Positions 7,724 through 15,998 of a stretch of DNA of 64,000 nt are shown here, in pieces. Both the position numbers and the translations under genes were made by a program. The notes under the pieces are model-generated. The model had not been told where the DNA came from and did no database searches. It worked only from the letters and a program-made list of their open reading frames with translations. Each line of letters begins with the position of its first letter. The first letter of the stretch is position 1. Origin of the DNA: Streptomyces griseocarneus (lineage in GTDB: Bacteria; Actinomycetota; Actinomycetes; Streptomycetales; Streptomycetaceae); the NCBI RefSeq assembly GCF_014655595.1, contig NZ_BNBL01000004.1:477680-541679 (forward strand). Reading direction: 5' to 3'.

Positions 7724-8742
7724 GCGAGACCTCGTACTCCCTGCCGCCACACCTGTACTCAGCTGCCGACGCTGAGCCGCGTCCCTTGCAGCCTGCACAG
7801 CAGCGCATCCGTACGGCGTGGACGGCGGACGAGCTCATGGCGACGGAGTTCCCCGACCCGCGCTGGGCCGTACCCGGGATTATCTCGGAGGGCGTGAACC
7901 TGCTGGCCGGCCCGCCGAAGGTGGGCAAATCCTGGCTCTCCCTCGGCCTGGCCCTGTCGGTCGCGGCCGGCGGCCGGGCCATGGACAGTGTTCCGGTGGA
8001 CGGCGGGCCGGTTCTCTATCTCGCGCTGGAGGACACCCCGCGGCGATTGCAGACCCGGATGCGCAAGATCCTCGGCAAGGATCGGGCGCCGTCCACGCTG
8101 ACGCTGGCGACCTCGTGTCCGCCGCTGCCGCAGGGTGGGAACGAGGCGATCGCGCAGTGGATCGACCGCAATCCGGATGCCCGGATGGTCGTGATCGATG
8201 TGTTCGCCAAGATGCGCGGATCATCTGCTCCGGGCGCTTCGGCCTACGACGCGGACTACACCGCGGTCGGCCACGCCAAGCGCATCGCGGATCACTACGG
8301 CATCGCCATGGTCCTGGTCCACCACGTTCGTAAGGCCGCCTCGGACGACTTCCTTGCCGAGGTATCTGGCACGAACGGTCTGGCGGGAGCCGCGGACGCC
8401 ACTCTCGTCCTCAAGCGCTCCCGCGGCCAGGCCGACGGTGTCCTGCACGTTACGGGCCGCGATGTCGACGAGGCCGAGTACGCCCTCCGCTTCTACGCGG
8501 AGGCCGGCGCCTGGCAACTCCTCGAAGGCCCTGCCGCTGACCACACCATCGGGGACACCCGGGTGAGGGTCCTGCGCTACGTCCGCGAGCACCCCGGAGC
8601 CAAGCCGAAGGAGATCGCCGAGGAGACCGGACTCGATCCGGTCCTCGTGCGGCAGACCTGCTCGCGCATGGCCAACGACGTCCAGCTCATCAGGAAGGAC
8701 GGGGGCTACGTCGTCCCCGGTGACAACGGGGGACAGGCATGA
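7720..8742 (+). CDS. RepA-like AAA ATPase (replicative helicase-type)
   Basis: A 340-residue P-loop ATPase of the RepA/DnaB-related AAA_25 type. Walker A is GPPKVGKS with Lys70, and Walker B is MVVIDVF with Asp160. A helical winged-helix-like domain occupies about residues 283-340 (PKEIAEETGLDPVLVRQ). Such proteins unwind or load at the replication origin of plasmids and ICEs. GTG at 7720 overlaps the primase stop, and the ATPase stop overlaps the next ATG, so primase, ATPase and the HTH protein form one coupled replication and excision operon behind leader copy B. Confidence 0.85.
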   Translation: MSETSYSLPPHLYSAADAEPRPLQPAQQRIRTAWTADELMATEFPDPRWAVPGIISEGVNLLAGPPKVGKSWLSLGLALSVAAGGRAMDSVPVDGGPVLYLALEDTPRRLQTRMRKILGKDRAPSTLTLATSCPPLPQGGNEAIAQWIDRNPDARMVVIDVFAKMRGSSAPGASAYDADYTAVGHAKRIADHYGIAMVLVHHVRKAASDDFLAEVSGTNGLAGAADATLVLKRSRGQADGVLHVTGRDVDEAEYALRFYAEAGAWQLLEGPAADHTIGDTRVRVLRYVREHPGAKPKEIAEETGLDPVLVRQTCSRMANDVQLIRKDGGYVVPGDNGGQA

Positions 8743-9086
8743 GCGGTCACAGCAGTCACAGCGTCACAGACGTCACCCTGCCGCACCTCTTCCGGCCGGC
8801 CGACGTTGCCAAGGCCCTCGGCTGCTCGGAGTGGTGGGTCAAGGAACAGGCGAGGCAGCGTCGTATCCCGTTCACGCGAGTGGGCGGGGCGTACCGGTTC
8901 ACGGCGGAGCACTACGCCGAGATCGTCACTGTCTTCGAGGAGCGCCCGGTCTGGCGGCTGGAGTCGGTGCCGCGGGAGCCGGCCATACCCCCCGCTCGCC
9001 GGGACGCGAAGGTTCCCGCAATCCAACTCCGGCCCAAGCCGCCGCGCAGGGCCAAGCGCTCGGGCTCAGCTGCGGCCGCTGCTTAA
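8739..9086 (+). CDS. xis: HTH (MerR/Xis-like) DNA-binding protein, probable excisionase
   Basis: A 115-residue protein with a winged-helix MerR/excisionase motif at residues about 15-60 (FRPADVAKALGCSEWWVKEQ, then a basic wing ending in RVGGAYRF) and a basic Pro/Arg-rich tail. Proteins of this type directly before an integrase act as recombination directionality factors in AICEs. The ATG overlaps the ATPase stop (ATGA), and the integrase starts 19 bases after its stop, so excision is tied to replication gene expression. The excisionase role is inferred from fold, size and position. Confidence 0.75.
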   Translation: MSGHSSHSVTDVTLPHLFRPADVAKALGCSEWWVKEQARQRRIPFTRVGGAYRFTAEHYAEIVTVFEERPVWRLESVPREPAIPPARRDAKVPAIQLRPKPPRRAKRSGSAAAAA

Positions 9087-9104
9087 GAAGGGAGGCCAAC
9101 CGCA

Positions 9105-10670
9105 GTGGGCTACGGAGAGAAGCAGAGAAGCGGTCATTACCGCGGCCGCTACTGGGTCAGCCCCGGCGTCCTTGGCACGGTCAAGGACGAGAGCGGTCGG
9201 GTGATTCGCTTCAAGAGCAAGCGTGAGGCTGCCAAGGCTGCCAACGACATGGAGGCTCTGCTCAGGCAGAGGGGAGCCACCATGCTTGTTCTGCCGCAGG
9301 GGCAGACGACGGCCGAGGAGCCGCGGCAGGCCACTACCGAAGCATCCAAGCTGACCTTCGGCGAGTACGCGAGTCAGTGGTACAGCGAGCAGGACCTCGC
9401 CGCGTCGACGATGCAGAACTACAAGCGGCATATCGAGGAACACCTTCTCCCTGAGTTCGGGGACAAGGCGCTCGATGAGATCAGCCGCTCGGGCATCGAG
9501 GCCTGGGCGAAGAAGGAACGGGCGGCGCCGTACGAGGCCAGCAGCGTGAAGACCTGGCGCGGGACGCTGCACCTCATCCTTGCCGACGCTACTGACGAAG
9601 GGCTCATCGGTAGCAACCCGGCCGCGAGGCGCCGCGGGCGTGGCAAACGCGCAGGTCGGTCGCGGGACCGTACGCCTGAGAAGGTGACGACCGATGCTCT
9701 CGGCATTCTCCTCATCGCCGAACGGGCGTCGCTGCTGTCCGGGCGGGACGACGAGTTCGTGGCCGTGGTCACCAAGGGGTACACAGGCCTGCGGTGGGGT
9801 GAGCTCGTCGGCCTGGAGGAGAAGTACTGGCGGCAGGACAGCGTGCGAGTCGAATGGCAGCTGTACGAGCTGGACACGGGCGAGCTGAACCGTTGCCCGC
9901 CCAAGGACGACTCGTATCGAACCGTCGATAATCCGCAGTTCCTGTCGTCCTTAGTGCGTGACCACATCGCTCGCATGGATCCGAAGCCGTGTGAGTGCCA
10001 CGGGCGCACGTACATCTTCCGTGGCTACGGCGCCCCCAACGGCACCTCCCGCAGATGCGCTGTGAAGCTGGCCGACGTCGCCCGTCGCGCTGAGGTCTCG
10101 ACCGGCACGGTATCGAACGTGCTGAATCGCCCCGGAGCCGTGAAGGAGGAATCGCGGCTCAGGGTTGAGGCGGCCATGGCGGAGCTCGGGTACGTGCGGG
10201 GTGGTGTGCCCGCGGAGCATGCGGCTCACTGGCGCCGGTCGGGGTTTGCCACCTGGCTGTTCCAGCCGGCTGCCACCGGGTGGTACCCGAAGAAAGCCCC
10301 CCAGGAGGCGCATCCGGTGCCGCTGCTGACCGAACCGTGGCCTGGGGTGCCGGCGCGGGGGAGGAATGCCTCCGACCGTGCCGAGGCGTGCTGGGCGCCG
10401 ATTGTGCGGGGGCTGACCCCGCATGGGCTGCGGCACACCCACAAGAAGATCATGAGGGATCTTCGGACGCCGCCCAAGCTGATGGACGAGCGGCTCGGCC
10501 ACCTGGACGGCTCGGTGCAGGCCCGGTACGACCACATCAGCCCCGACATGCGTCAGACCCTGATGGAGGGGCTCACCGCAGTGTGGGAGACGGCGCTGGA
10601 GGCCCGACGGATGATGTGGCCCACGTCACCTGTTCGTGCGCTCGGCGTGCTGCTGAGAGGGGGCCGATAG
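9105..10670 (+). CDS. int: Tyrosine integrase with embedded LacI-type HTH
   Basis: A 521-residue tyrosine recombinase that should integrate and excise the element at tRNA-Pro. It has a basic N-terminal arm-binding region (1-60), a SAM-like core-binding domain (about 85-185) and a catalytic domain with TGLRWGE (Arg near 230), HGLRHTH (His440 and Arg443), LGH and the nucleophile Tyr near 475. Between the first Arg and the HxxR box, residues about 320-369 read as a complete LacI-family helix-turn-helix (KLADVARRAEVSTGTVSNVL and following), making the catalytic domain about 100 residues longer than usual. Codon 283 (9951-9953) is TTA. GTG at 9105 follows GAAGGGAGG. Confidence 0.92.
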   Translation: MGYGEKQRSGHYRGRYWVSPGVLGTVKDESGRVIRFKSKREAAKAANDMEALLRQRGATMLVLPQGQTTAEEPRQATTEASKLTFGEYASQWYSEQDLAASTMQNYKRHIEEHLLPEFGDKALDEISRSGIEAWAKKERAAPYEASSVKTWRGTLHLILADATDEGLIGSNPAARRRGRGKRAGRSRDRTPEKVTTDALGILLIAERASLLSGRDDEFVAVVTKGYTGLRWGELVGLEEKYWRQDSVRVEWQLYELDTGELNRCPPKDDSYRTVDNPQFLSSLVRDHIARMDPKPCECHGRTYIFRGYGAPNGTSRRCAVKLADVARRAEVSTGTVSNVLNRPGAVKEESRLRVEAAMAELGYVRGGVPAEHAAHWRRSGFATWLFQPAATGWYPKKAPQEAHPVPLLTEPWPGVPARGRNASDRAEACWAPIVRGLTPHGLRHTHKKIMRDLRTPPKLMDERLGHLDGSVQARYDHISPDMRQTLMEGLTAVWETALEARRMMWPTSPVRALGVLLRGGR

Positions 10671-10747
10671 CGGGGCTTCTGAGATTCCGCTTCCCAAGAT
10701 CCACTCCAATCCCACTCCAAGCGGGGATCCGGAACAGTCCGGGAAAC

Positions 10748-10790
10748 AGATCAGGCCTGGTCTTCTCTCAGAGAAGACCAGGCCTGATCT
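10748..10790. terminator. 20-bp perfect hairpin, bidirectional terminator
   Basis: A 20-bp perfect inverted repeat (10748-10767 with 10771-10790) with a TCA loop lies between the integrase stop and the convergent tRNA-Pro gene. It can end transcription from both sides. It is an unusually long perfect stem for this organism's terminators and would also separate the AICE from the tRNA transcript. Confidence 0.85.
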
Positions 10791-10803
10791 GGTGTTTCAG
10801 CTG

Positions 10804-10850
10804 TCGGGGTGGCGGGATTTGAACCCACGACCTCTTCGTCCCGAACGAAG
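10804..10850. other. Probable attachment site (attR side) in the tRNA-Pro 3' half
   Basis: AICE integrases recombine within the 3' half of tRNA genes, and this tRNA 3' end points at int. The exact core cannot be fixed because the duplicate at the other end of the element lies outside the window. Confidence 0.55.
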
Positions 10851-10877
10851 CGCGCTGCCAAGCTGCGCTACACCCCG
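10804..10877 (-). tRNA. tRNA-Pro(CGG)
   Basis: A 74-nt cloverleaf on the minus strand. The acceptor stem pairs CGGGGTG with CACCCCG, the discriminator base is A, and the anticodon loop TTCGGGA carries CGG for proline CCG codons; the T arm has GGTTCAAAT. CCA is not encoded. Its 3' end faces the integrase gene 134 bp away, so it is the probable attachment site. Confidence 0.95.
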
Positions 10878-10923
10878 ATGTGCGTCGTTCCCTGTTTTTC
10901 GCAGGTTCCCGGCGCAACGAGGT

Positions 10924-11706
10924 CTACTTTAGCGGACCGGAGCCAGGAGGCGAAATCCGATTCCGGGAGCCGTGCGGATGGGGGCGTGCGCGGTCGAGGA
11001 GGACGAGCACGAGGGCCAGTGTGTAGAAGGCCAGGCCGAAGACGACGGCGTTGCCGAGGATGCCGGCGTAACCGTGGAGATCGACGTCCAGGAAGGGGTA
11101 CGGGTAGCGGCCCTCGGTGCCCGGGTCGAGGAGGGCGCCGCGGATCAGGGCGAAGGGGAGGTAGAGGAAGGGATAGGCCAGCCACTGCCCGGCGTGGCGC
11201 AGGAGGAAGCCGCCCGGGGCGGTGAGAACGAGCCAGTCGAAGGCGGCCGCGAGCGGGGTCACGGTGTGGAGGAGGTGGTTGGCGACCGACTCGAGGGGAG
11301 TGCGCTCGCTGGTCATGGCGAAGCCGCTGGAATCGTTCGACAGGACGAAGTGGAACACGAGGCCCGTGATCGAGATGTAGAGCAGCGCGCCGCCCGTGAT
11401 CCGCGGGGAGAGGGGCGGACGCCCGGTCCAGGCGCGGTGGGCGGACCAGACGCAGGCGATCGCGAGCAGGAGGTTGGACTGGACCGTGAAGTAGCCGAAG
11501 AGCCGGCCCAGGTCGTCGGACTCGATCGTGTCCAGGGCGACGCCGGTGAGCGCCGCCAGGGCCACGAGCGCGCGCCACGCCGCGGCGAAGGGGCGGCGGC
11601 CCGCAGGGGCCGCCGTGGGCGTCGGGGTCGCCGCTGGTGCCGGGGTGTCCGGTGCCTCCGGCAGGCCGGGCTGCGGGGTGGTGGTGGGGGAAGTCGGGGC
11701 GGTCAT
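10924..11706 (-). CDS. Pr6Pr family membrane protein
   Basis: A 260-residue integral membrane protein with a Pro/Thr/Ala-rich soluble N terminus (about 1-38) and six hydrophobic helices spaced through residues 45-245. Motifs such as TVQSNLL in helix 2, FHFVLSN and HTVTPLAAAFDW match the Pr6Pr (six-transmembrane, conserved prolines) family of unknown function. ATG at 11706 is the first start that gives the full N terminus; a purine-rich GTGGGGGG directly precedes it, with tighter spacing than usual. It is the first core chromosomal gene beyond the AICE. The cognate substrate or process is not known. Confidence 0.75.
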   Translation of the reverse strand: MTAPTSPTTTPQPGLPEAPDTPAPAATPTPTAAPAGRRPFAAAWRALVALAALTGVALDTIESDDLGRLFGYFTVQSNLLLAIACVWSAHRAWTGRPPLSPRITGGALLYISITGLVFHFVLSNDSSGFAMTSERTPLESVANHLLHTVTPLAAAFDWLVLTAPGGFLLRHAGQWLAYPFLYLPFALIRGALLDPGTEGRYPYPFLDVDLHGYAGILGNAVVFGLAFYTLALVLVLLDRARPHPHGSRNRISPPGSGPLK

Positions 11707-11744
11707 CCCCCCACCGTACGTGCGGGCCGCGGTGGCCCCGAGGG

Positions 11745-12671
11745 TCAGTCGCGGGCGACGAGGGTGAGGAGGGTGGCCTCCGGGGGGCAGGCGAAGCGGA
11801 CCGGGGTGTAGCGGTTGGTGCCGCAGCCGGCGGAGACGTGGAGGTAGGAGCGGTTGCCGCCCGCGCGGTGGGTGGACAGGCCCTTCACCCGGTCGGTGTC
11901 GATGTCGCAGTTGGTGACCAGCGCCCCGTAGAAGGGGATGCACAGCTGGCCGCCGTGGGTGTGCCCGGCGAGGATCAGCGGGTAGCGGTCGGCGGTGAAG
12001 GCGTCGAGGACCCGCAGGTAAGGCGCGTGCACGACGGCGAGCGAGAAGTCGGCGTCCGGGCGGGGGCCGCCGGCCACGTGGGCGTAGCGGTCGCGCTTGA
12101 TGTGCGGGTCGTCGAGGCCGGTGAGGGCGATCTCGATCCCGTCGATCTTGAGCGAGCCGCGCGCGTTGGTGAGGTTGACCCAGCCCGCGGCGTCGAAGCC
12201 GTCGCGCAGCTCCTCCCACGGGTTGTGGATCGCGCCGACGACGGGGGTGTTGCCGTTGAGGCCGTGCCGCCCGGTGGCCTTCTCGATCAGGTAGCGGGCG
12301 GGGTTGCGCAGCTTGGGCCCGTAGTAGTCGTTGGAGCCGAAGACGTACGCGCCGGGGAAGCGCATCAGGGGGCCGAGCGCGTCCAGCGTCACGGGCACGC
12401 CCTCGGGGTCGGAGAGGTTGTCGCCGGTGTTGATGACGAAGTCGGGGCGGAGCCCGGCCAGCGACTGCAGCCAGCGCTGCTTCTTGCGCTGCCCGCCGAC
12501 CATGTGGATGTCGGAGACCTGGAGCACCCGCAGCGGCCGCATGCCGGGCGGCAGCACGGGCACGGTGACCCGCCGCAGCCGGAAGGAACGGACTTCGAAG
12601 CCGGCGGCATAGGCGAGGCCCGCCGCACCGACGGCCGTGATTCCCAGGGGTACTCCGTATCGCGCACGCAT
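11745..12671 (-). CDS. Metallophosphoesterase (calcineurin-like)
   Basis: A 308-residue calcineurin-like phosphoesterase with the family's metal motifs in order: VSDIHM, INTGDN, GSNDYYG and the terminal LAGHTHGGQ, which together bind two metal ions. A hydrophobic N-terminal helix (about residues 5-25) probably anchors it to the membrane with the active domain outside or at the membrane face, as in YkuE/YaeI-type enzymes. ATG at 12671 is used; in-frame starts at 12680 and 12710 exist and none has a strong ribosome binding site. It is transcribed toward the Pr6Pr gene. Its natural substrate is unknown. Confidence 0.85.
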   Translation of the reverse strand: MRARYGVPLGITAVGAAGLAYAAGFEVRSFRLRRVTVPVLPPGMRPLRVLQVSDIHMVGGQRKKQRWLQSLAGLRPDFVINTGDNLSDPEGVPVTLDALGPLMRFPGAYVFGSNDYYGPKLRNPARYLIEKATGRHGLNGNTPVVGAIHNPWEELRDGFDAAGWVNLTNARGSLKIDGIEIALTGLDDPHIKRDRYAHVAGGPRPDADFSLAVVHAPYLRVLDAFTADRYPLILAGHTHGGQLCIPFYGALVTNCDIDTDRVKGLSTHRAGGNRSYLHVSAGCGTNRYTPVRFACPPEATLLTLVARD

Positions 12672-12812
12672 GCTGCCCATCGTCGCAGACCGGCCGGGGT
12701 GCGCCGTCACGGGCCGGGGCGGGTACGGGAGTTACGGCCGCACCGGCGCCCGCGGCGGGCGCCCGGCGGTTAATACGGGGCGCGCGCCGGGTCGGGATGC
12801 GAAGATTGCGGC

Positions 12813-13277
12813 ATGACCACGCTGAAGTCCAAGCTCCAGGACGACCTCACGACCGCCATCAAGGCGCGCGACGAACTGCGCTCCTCCACCCTGCGCCTCA
12901 CCCTCTCCGCCATCGGCTACGAGGAGACCGCCGGCAAGGCCGCTCGTGAGCTGTCGGACGACGAGGTGCAGGAGGTCATCACCCGCGAGGCCAAGAAGCG
13001 CCGCGAGGCCGCGGAGGCGTTCGACAAGGGCGGCCGCGCCGAGTCCGCGGAGCGCGAGCGGGCCGAGGGCGAGGTGCTCGCCGAGTACCTGCCGCAGCAG
13101 CTGTCGGACGAGGAGCTCAACGCCATCGTCGCCGACGCGGTGGCCGAGGCCAGGGCCGGCGGCGCGGAGGGGCCGAAGGCCATGGGAGCGGTCATGAAGA
13201 TCGTGAAGCCGAAGGTCGCGAACCGCGCCGAGGGCGGCCGCGTGGCCGCCGCGGTGAAGCGCCTGATCGCGGGCTGA
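12813..13277 (+). CDS. GatB/YqeY domain protein
   Basis: A 154-residue helical protein of the YqeY family. It has the typical opening LKSKLQDDLTTAIKARD, the central ITREAKKRREAAEAF helix and the C-terminal PKAMGAVMKIVKPKVANRAEGG motif shared with the tail domain of the GatB amidotransferase subunit. In GatB this domain contacts tRNA; free-standing YqeY proteins are widespread but of unproven function. The gene is convergent with the penicillin-binding protein gene, and both share the terminator at 13327-13363. Confidence 0.9.
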   Translation: MTTLKSKLQDDLTTAIKARDELRSSTLRLTLSAIGYEETAGKAARELSDDEVQEVITREAKKRREAAEAFDKGGRAESAERERAEGEVLAEYLPQQLSDEELNAIVADAVAEARAGGAEGPKAMGAVMKIVKPKVANRAEGGRVAAAVKRLIAG

Positions 13278-13326
13278 CCGCAGGCACCGTACGCACGGAA
13301 AACGACGCGCACGCGCGCGTACGCGA

Positions 13327-13363
13327 AAGGGGCGCCCGGACCGTCATGGTCCGGGCGCCCCTT
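13327..13363. terminator. Convergent-gene terminator hairpin
   Basis: A 16-bp perfect stem (13327-13342 with 13348-13363) with a GTCAT loop and short flanking A and T tracts lies between the YqeY and penicillin-binding protein genes. It should work in both directions. Confidence 0.88.
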
Positions 13364-13399
13364 CGTTGTCGCGGCTGCTCGCCGAGGCCCTGCTGTCGG

Positions 13400-15613
13400 T
13401 TACTGCGCGTCGTCCGGCTTGTTGCCGGGCTTGGCGTTGCCCGGCTTGTTCGTACCCGGCTTGCCACCGCCGGGCTTGGCGGTGCCGTTGCCGGGCTTGC
13501 GCTGGCCGCGGCCGTTGCCGGGCTTGTTGTTGCCCTTGTCGGAGCCCTTGTCGGCGCCCGCGATCGGGATGGTGTCGAAGGACGGCGCGTCCCGGCCCGC
13601 CAGGGCGCCGTTCATGGCGTCGCGCCAGATGGGGCCGGGAGTGTCGGCACCGTAGACCTTGTCGTGGTAGACGCCGCCGATGGTGATGCCCTCCATCTCG
13701 ACCTTGTCGCCGGGGCCGCCGACCCAGACCGCGCCGGCCAGGTTCGGGGTGTAGCCGACGAACCAGGCGGCCCGTCGCTCGTCGGTCGTACCGGTCTTGC
13801 CCGCGCTGTCGCGGCCGCTGAGGCCGGCCTCCTTGCCCGTGCCGTCCTCGACGACGCCCTGCAGCAGGGTGTTGACGGTGTCGGCGGTCTGCTCGGACAT
13901 CGCCCGCGAGCACTTGGTCTTGGGGACGCGCAGCTTCTTGCCGTCGGGGCCCGTGGCCGTCTCGATGAGGACGGGGGTGCAGTAGGTGCCGCGGTTGGCG
14001 AACGTCGCGTAGGCGGCGGCCATGGTGAGCGGGGACATGCCGTCCGAACCGCCGAGGGTCAGGGCGGGCAGCTGGTCGAGCTTGCCGCCGGCGGCGGGCT
14101 TCACGCCCATCTTCTCGGCCATCTTGACCACCGGGCAGAGGCCGATGTCACCGACCATCTGGACGAAGTAGGTGTTGACCGACTTCGCGATCGCCTCCTT
14201 CATCCCGTAGGGGCCGATCTCGCTGCGGTTCTCGTTGTTGACCGTCTCGCCGATGCTGTTCTTCCACGGCTTGCCGCACGTCTCGACCTCCTCCGGATAG
14301 GGCATCTGGAAGGGGGAGGAGTACGTCTTGTACGGCGACACGCCCTCCTCGAGGGCGGCCGCGGCGACGATCGGCTTGAACGTCGAGCCGACCTGGAAGC
14401 CGTAGGTGGAGCCGCCCATCGCCTTGTCGGCGGAGAGGTTGATCTGCGTCTGGTACTGGCCGAAGCCGTACGGGCGCGACTGGCCCATGCCGAGCACCTT
14501 GCCGCTGCCGGGCTGGACGATCGAGATGGCGGTGGCCACCTTGTCGTCCTGGTTGACGTGATCGGTGATCGACTTCTGGACGGACTTCTGCGTCTGCGGG
14601 TCGAGGGTGGTGCGGATGGTCATGCCGCCCTCGTTCCAGCGCTTGGCGCGGGCCTCCTTCGTCTTGCCGAAGACCGGGTCGTTGAGGAAGGTCTCGCGCA
14701 CGTAGTCGCAGAAGAAGCCCGCGCCGTCGACGGCGGTGATGCAGCCGCTCTTGGGCCGGCTCACGTTCAGCTTGATCGGCTTGGCCTGCTCGGCGGCGGC
14801 CTCGTCGGGCGTGATGTTCTTCAGCTCCGCCATGCGCGCCAGCACGGTGTTGCGCCGCTTGGTGGCCTCCTTGGGGGCCAGCACGGGGTTGTAGCGGCTG
14901 GGCGACTGGACGATGCCGGCCAGCAGTGCGGACTCACCGAGGGTGAGGTCCTTGGCGTGCTTGGTGAAGTAGCGCTGGGCGGCGGCCTCGACGCCGTAGG
15001 CCTGCTGCCCGAAGAAGGTGATGTTCAGATAGTTGTTGAGGATGCGCTCCTTGCCGAGTTCCTTCTCGACCTGGATCGCGTACTTCAGCTCCTTGACCTT
15101 GCGGCCGATGGTCTGCTGCGTGGCCACGGCGACCTTGTCGGGGTCGTCGCCGGCCTCCTCGACGAAGACGTTCTTGACGTACTGCTGGGTGAGGGTGGAG
15201 GCGCCTTCGGAGACGCCGCCCGACTGGGCGTTCTTGTTGACCGCGCGGAGCACGCCCTTGAGGTCGACGGCGCCGTGCTCGTAGAAGCGGGAGTCCTCGA
15301 TCGCGACGATCGCCTTCCGCATGTACGGCGAGATCTCGTTCAGCGGCACCACGGTGCGGTCGCGGGAGTAGACCTTGGCTATCTCGCCGCCCTCCGAGTC
15401 GAGGATGGTGGTGCGCTGGCTGAGCGGCGGCGTCTTGAGGTTGGCGGGGATCTCGTCGAATCCCTCCACCGTCCCCTTGGCCACCAGGCCGAACGCACCG
15501 ATGCCCGGCAGGGCGAGACCCGCCAGCACTACTCCCGAGAGCACGCTGACGCCAAGGAATTTCGCGGCCTGCTGGGTCGCCGTGGGACCCCTGCCGGAGC
15601 GCTTCGTAGCCAT
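13400..15613 (-). CDS. Bifunctional class A penicillin-binding protein
   Basis: A 737-residue membrane-anchored glycosyltransferase/transpeptidase for peptidoglycan synthesis. After a cytoplasmic basic start and one membrane span (about 18-42), the GT51 domain shows EDSRFYEHGAVD (catalytic Glu near 105), GASTLTQQYVKN and ERILNNYLNITFFG. The transpeptidase domain carries the SxxK motif in VGSTFKP (near residue 409), SVN and KTGT (near 605). The last 45 residues are a low-complexity Pro/Gly/Asn/Lys tail (KPGN and similar repeats) that may sit in the wall. It is divergent from wblA, an arrangement conserved in Streptomyces from memory. Confidence 0.94.
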   Translation of the reverse strand: MATKRSGRGPTATQQAAKFLGVSVLSGVVLAGLALPGIGAFGLVAKGTVEGFDEIPANLKTPPLSQRTTILDSEGGEIAKVYSRDRTVVPLNEISPYMRKAIVAIEDSRFYEHGAVDLKGVLRAVNKNAQSGGVSEGASTLTQQYVKNVFVEEAGDDPDKVAVATQQTIGRKVKELKYAIQVEKELGKERILNNYLNITFFGQQAYGVEAAAQRYFTKHAKDLTLGESALLAGIVQSPSRYNPVLAPKEATKRRNTVLARMAELKNITPDEAAAEQAKPIKLNVSRPKSGCITAVDGAGFFCDYVRETFLNDPVFGKTKEARAKRWNEGGMTIRTTLDPQTQKSVQKSITDHVNQDDKVATAISIVQPGSGKVLGMGQSRPYGFGQYQTQINLSADKAMGGSTYGFQVGSTFKPIVAAAALEEGVSPYKTYSSPFQMPYPEEVETCGKPWKNSIGETVNNENRSEIGPYGMKEAIAKSVNTYFVQMVGDIGLCPVVKMAEKMGVKPAAGGKLDQLPALTLGGSDGMSPLTMAAAYATFANRGTYCTPVLIETATGPDGKKLRVPKTKCSRAMSEQTADTVNTLLQGVVEDGTGKEAGLSGRDSAGKTGTTDERRAAWFVGYTPNLAGAVWVGGPGDKVEMEGITIGGVYHDKVYGADTPGPIWRDAMNGALAGRDAPSFDTIPIAGADKGSDKGNNKPGNGRGQRKPGNGTAKPGGGKPGTNKPGNAKPGNKPDDAQ

Positions 15614-15998
15614 GGAGCGAAGCCTACGTTCTCATTCGGCGGACAGACGCAGGTGTGTTCGCCTACGCTGTTTCACGCCAGTCACTGCGATGCTCTCCCG
15701 CATCACCTCTGACCTCACTCTTGTGGGTGATGAGGTGTGTCCGTATTGCCGTCTGTGTCATTGCCTGCCCCTCGCGGTGCGGGTGAAACGCCCCCCTTCG
15801 GTGGGGTTGGTCCGTGATGTCGCCCGCTCACTCCGTTGGGTGATCTGCCGCGTACGCATAGTCCGTTCGGGCCATTCAAGATTGGGCCCGAAGGGGGTGT
15901 TGCCCCCTGTCCGCCTTCCGTAACGTCCTCAACTGGCAACGGTGAATATGCCGCTGCCGCCGTGGGGGAGCCTCGATTCGGGAGAGGACGGCGCCAGC
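15614..15998. promoter_or_regulatory. Intergenic region upstream of wblA and the PBP gene
   Basis: This 385-bp divergent region contains no convincing gene. It holds CATCACC (15701-15707) facing GGTGATG (15726-15732), a 7-bp inverted repeat that could be an operator. wblA is known to be under developmental control, so a long upstream region is expected. No promoter can be fixed by eye. Confidence 0.4.

Larger units (their letters stand above)
1..10804. mobile_element. AICE (integrative conjugative element), right part
   Basis: The stretch holds in order an SpdB-like membrane protein, an FtsK-type TraB translocase, a repeat cluster, small membrane proteins, a primase-polymerase, a RepA-like ATPase, an HTH/Xis-like protein and a tyrosine integrase that ends 134 bp from the 3' end of tRNA-Pro. 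This is the standard gene set of actinomycete ICEs, which transfer double-stranded DNA with one FtsK-like protein and integrate into tRNA genes. The right boundary is placed at the tRNA 3' end. The left boundary, the second att copy and any regulator lie before position 1, so the element is incomplete here. The boundary is inferred from gene content, not from a seen att duplication. Confidence 0.88.

Noticed and set aside
13346..15712. Long open frame of 788 codons on the plus strand opposite the penicillin-binding protein gene
   Set aside because: It is a GC-rich frame antisense to a gene with clear catalytic motifs, with Val/Leu/Gly/Ala/Arg-biased content and no domain.
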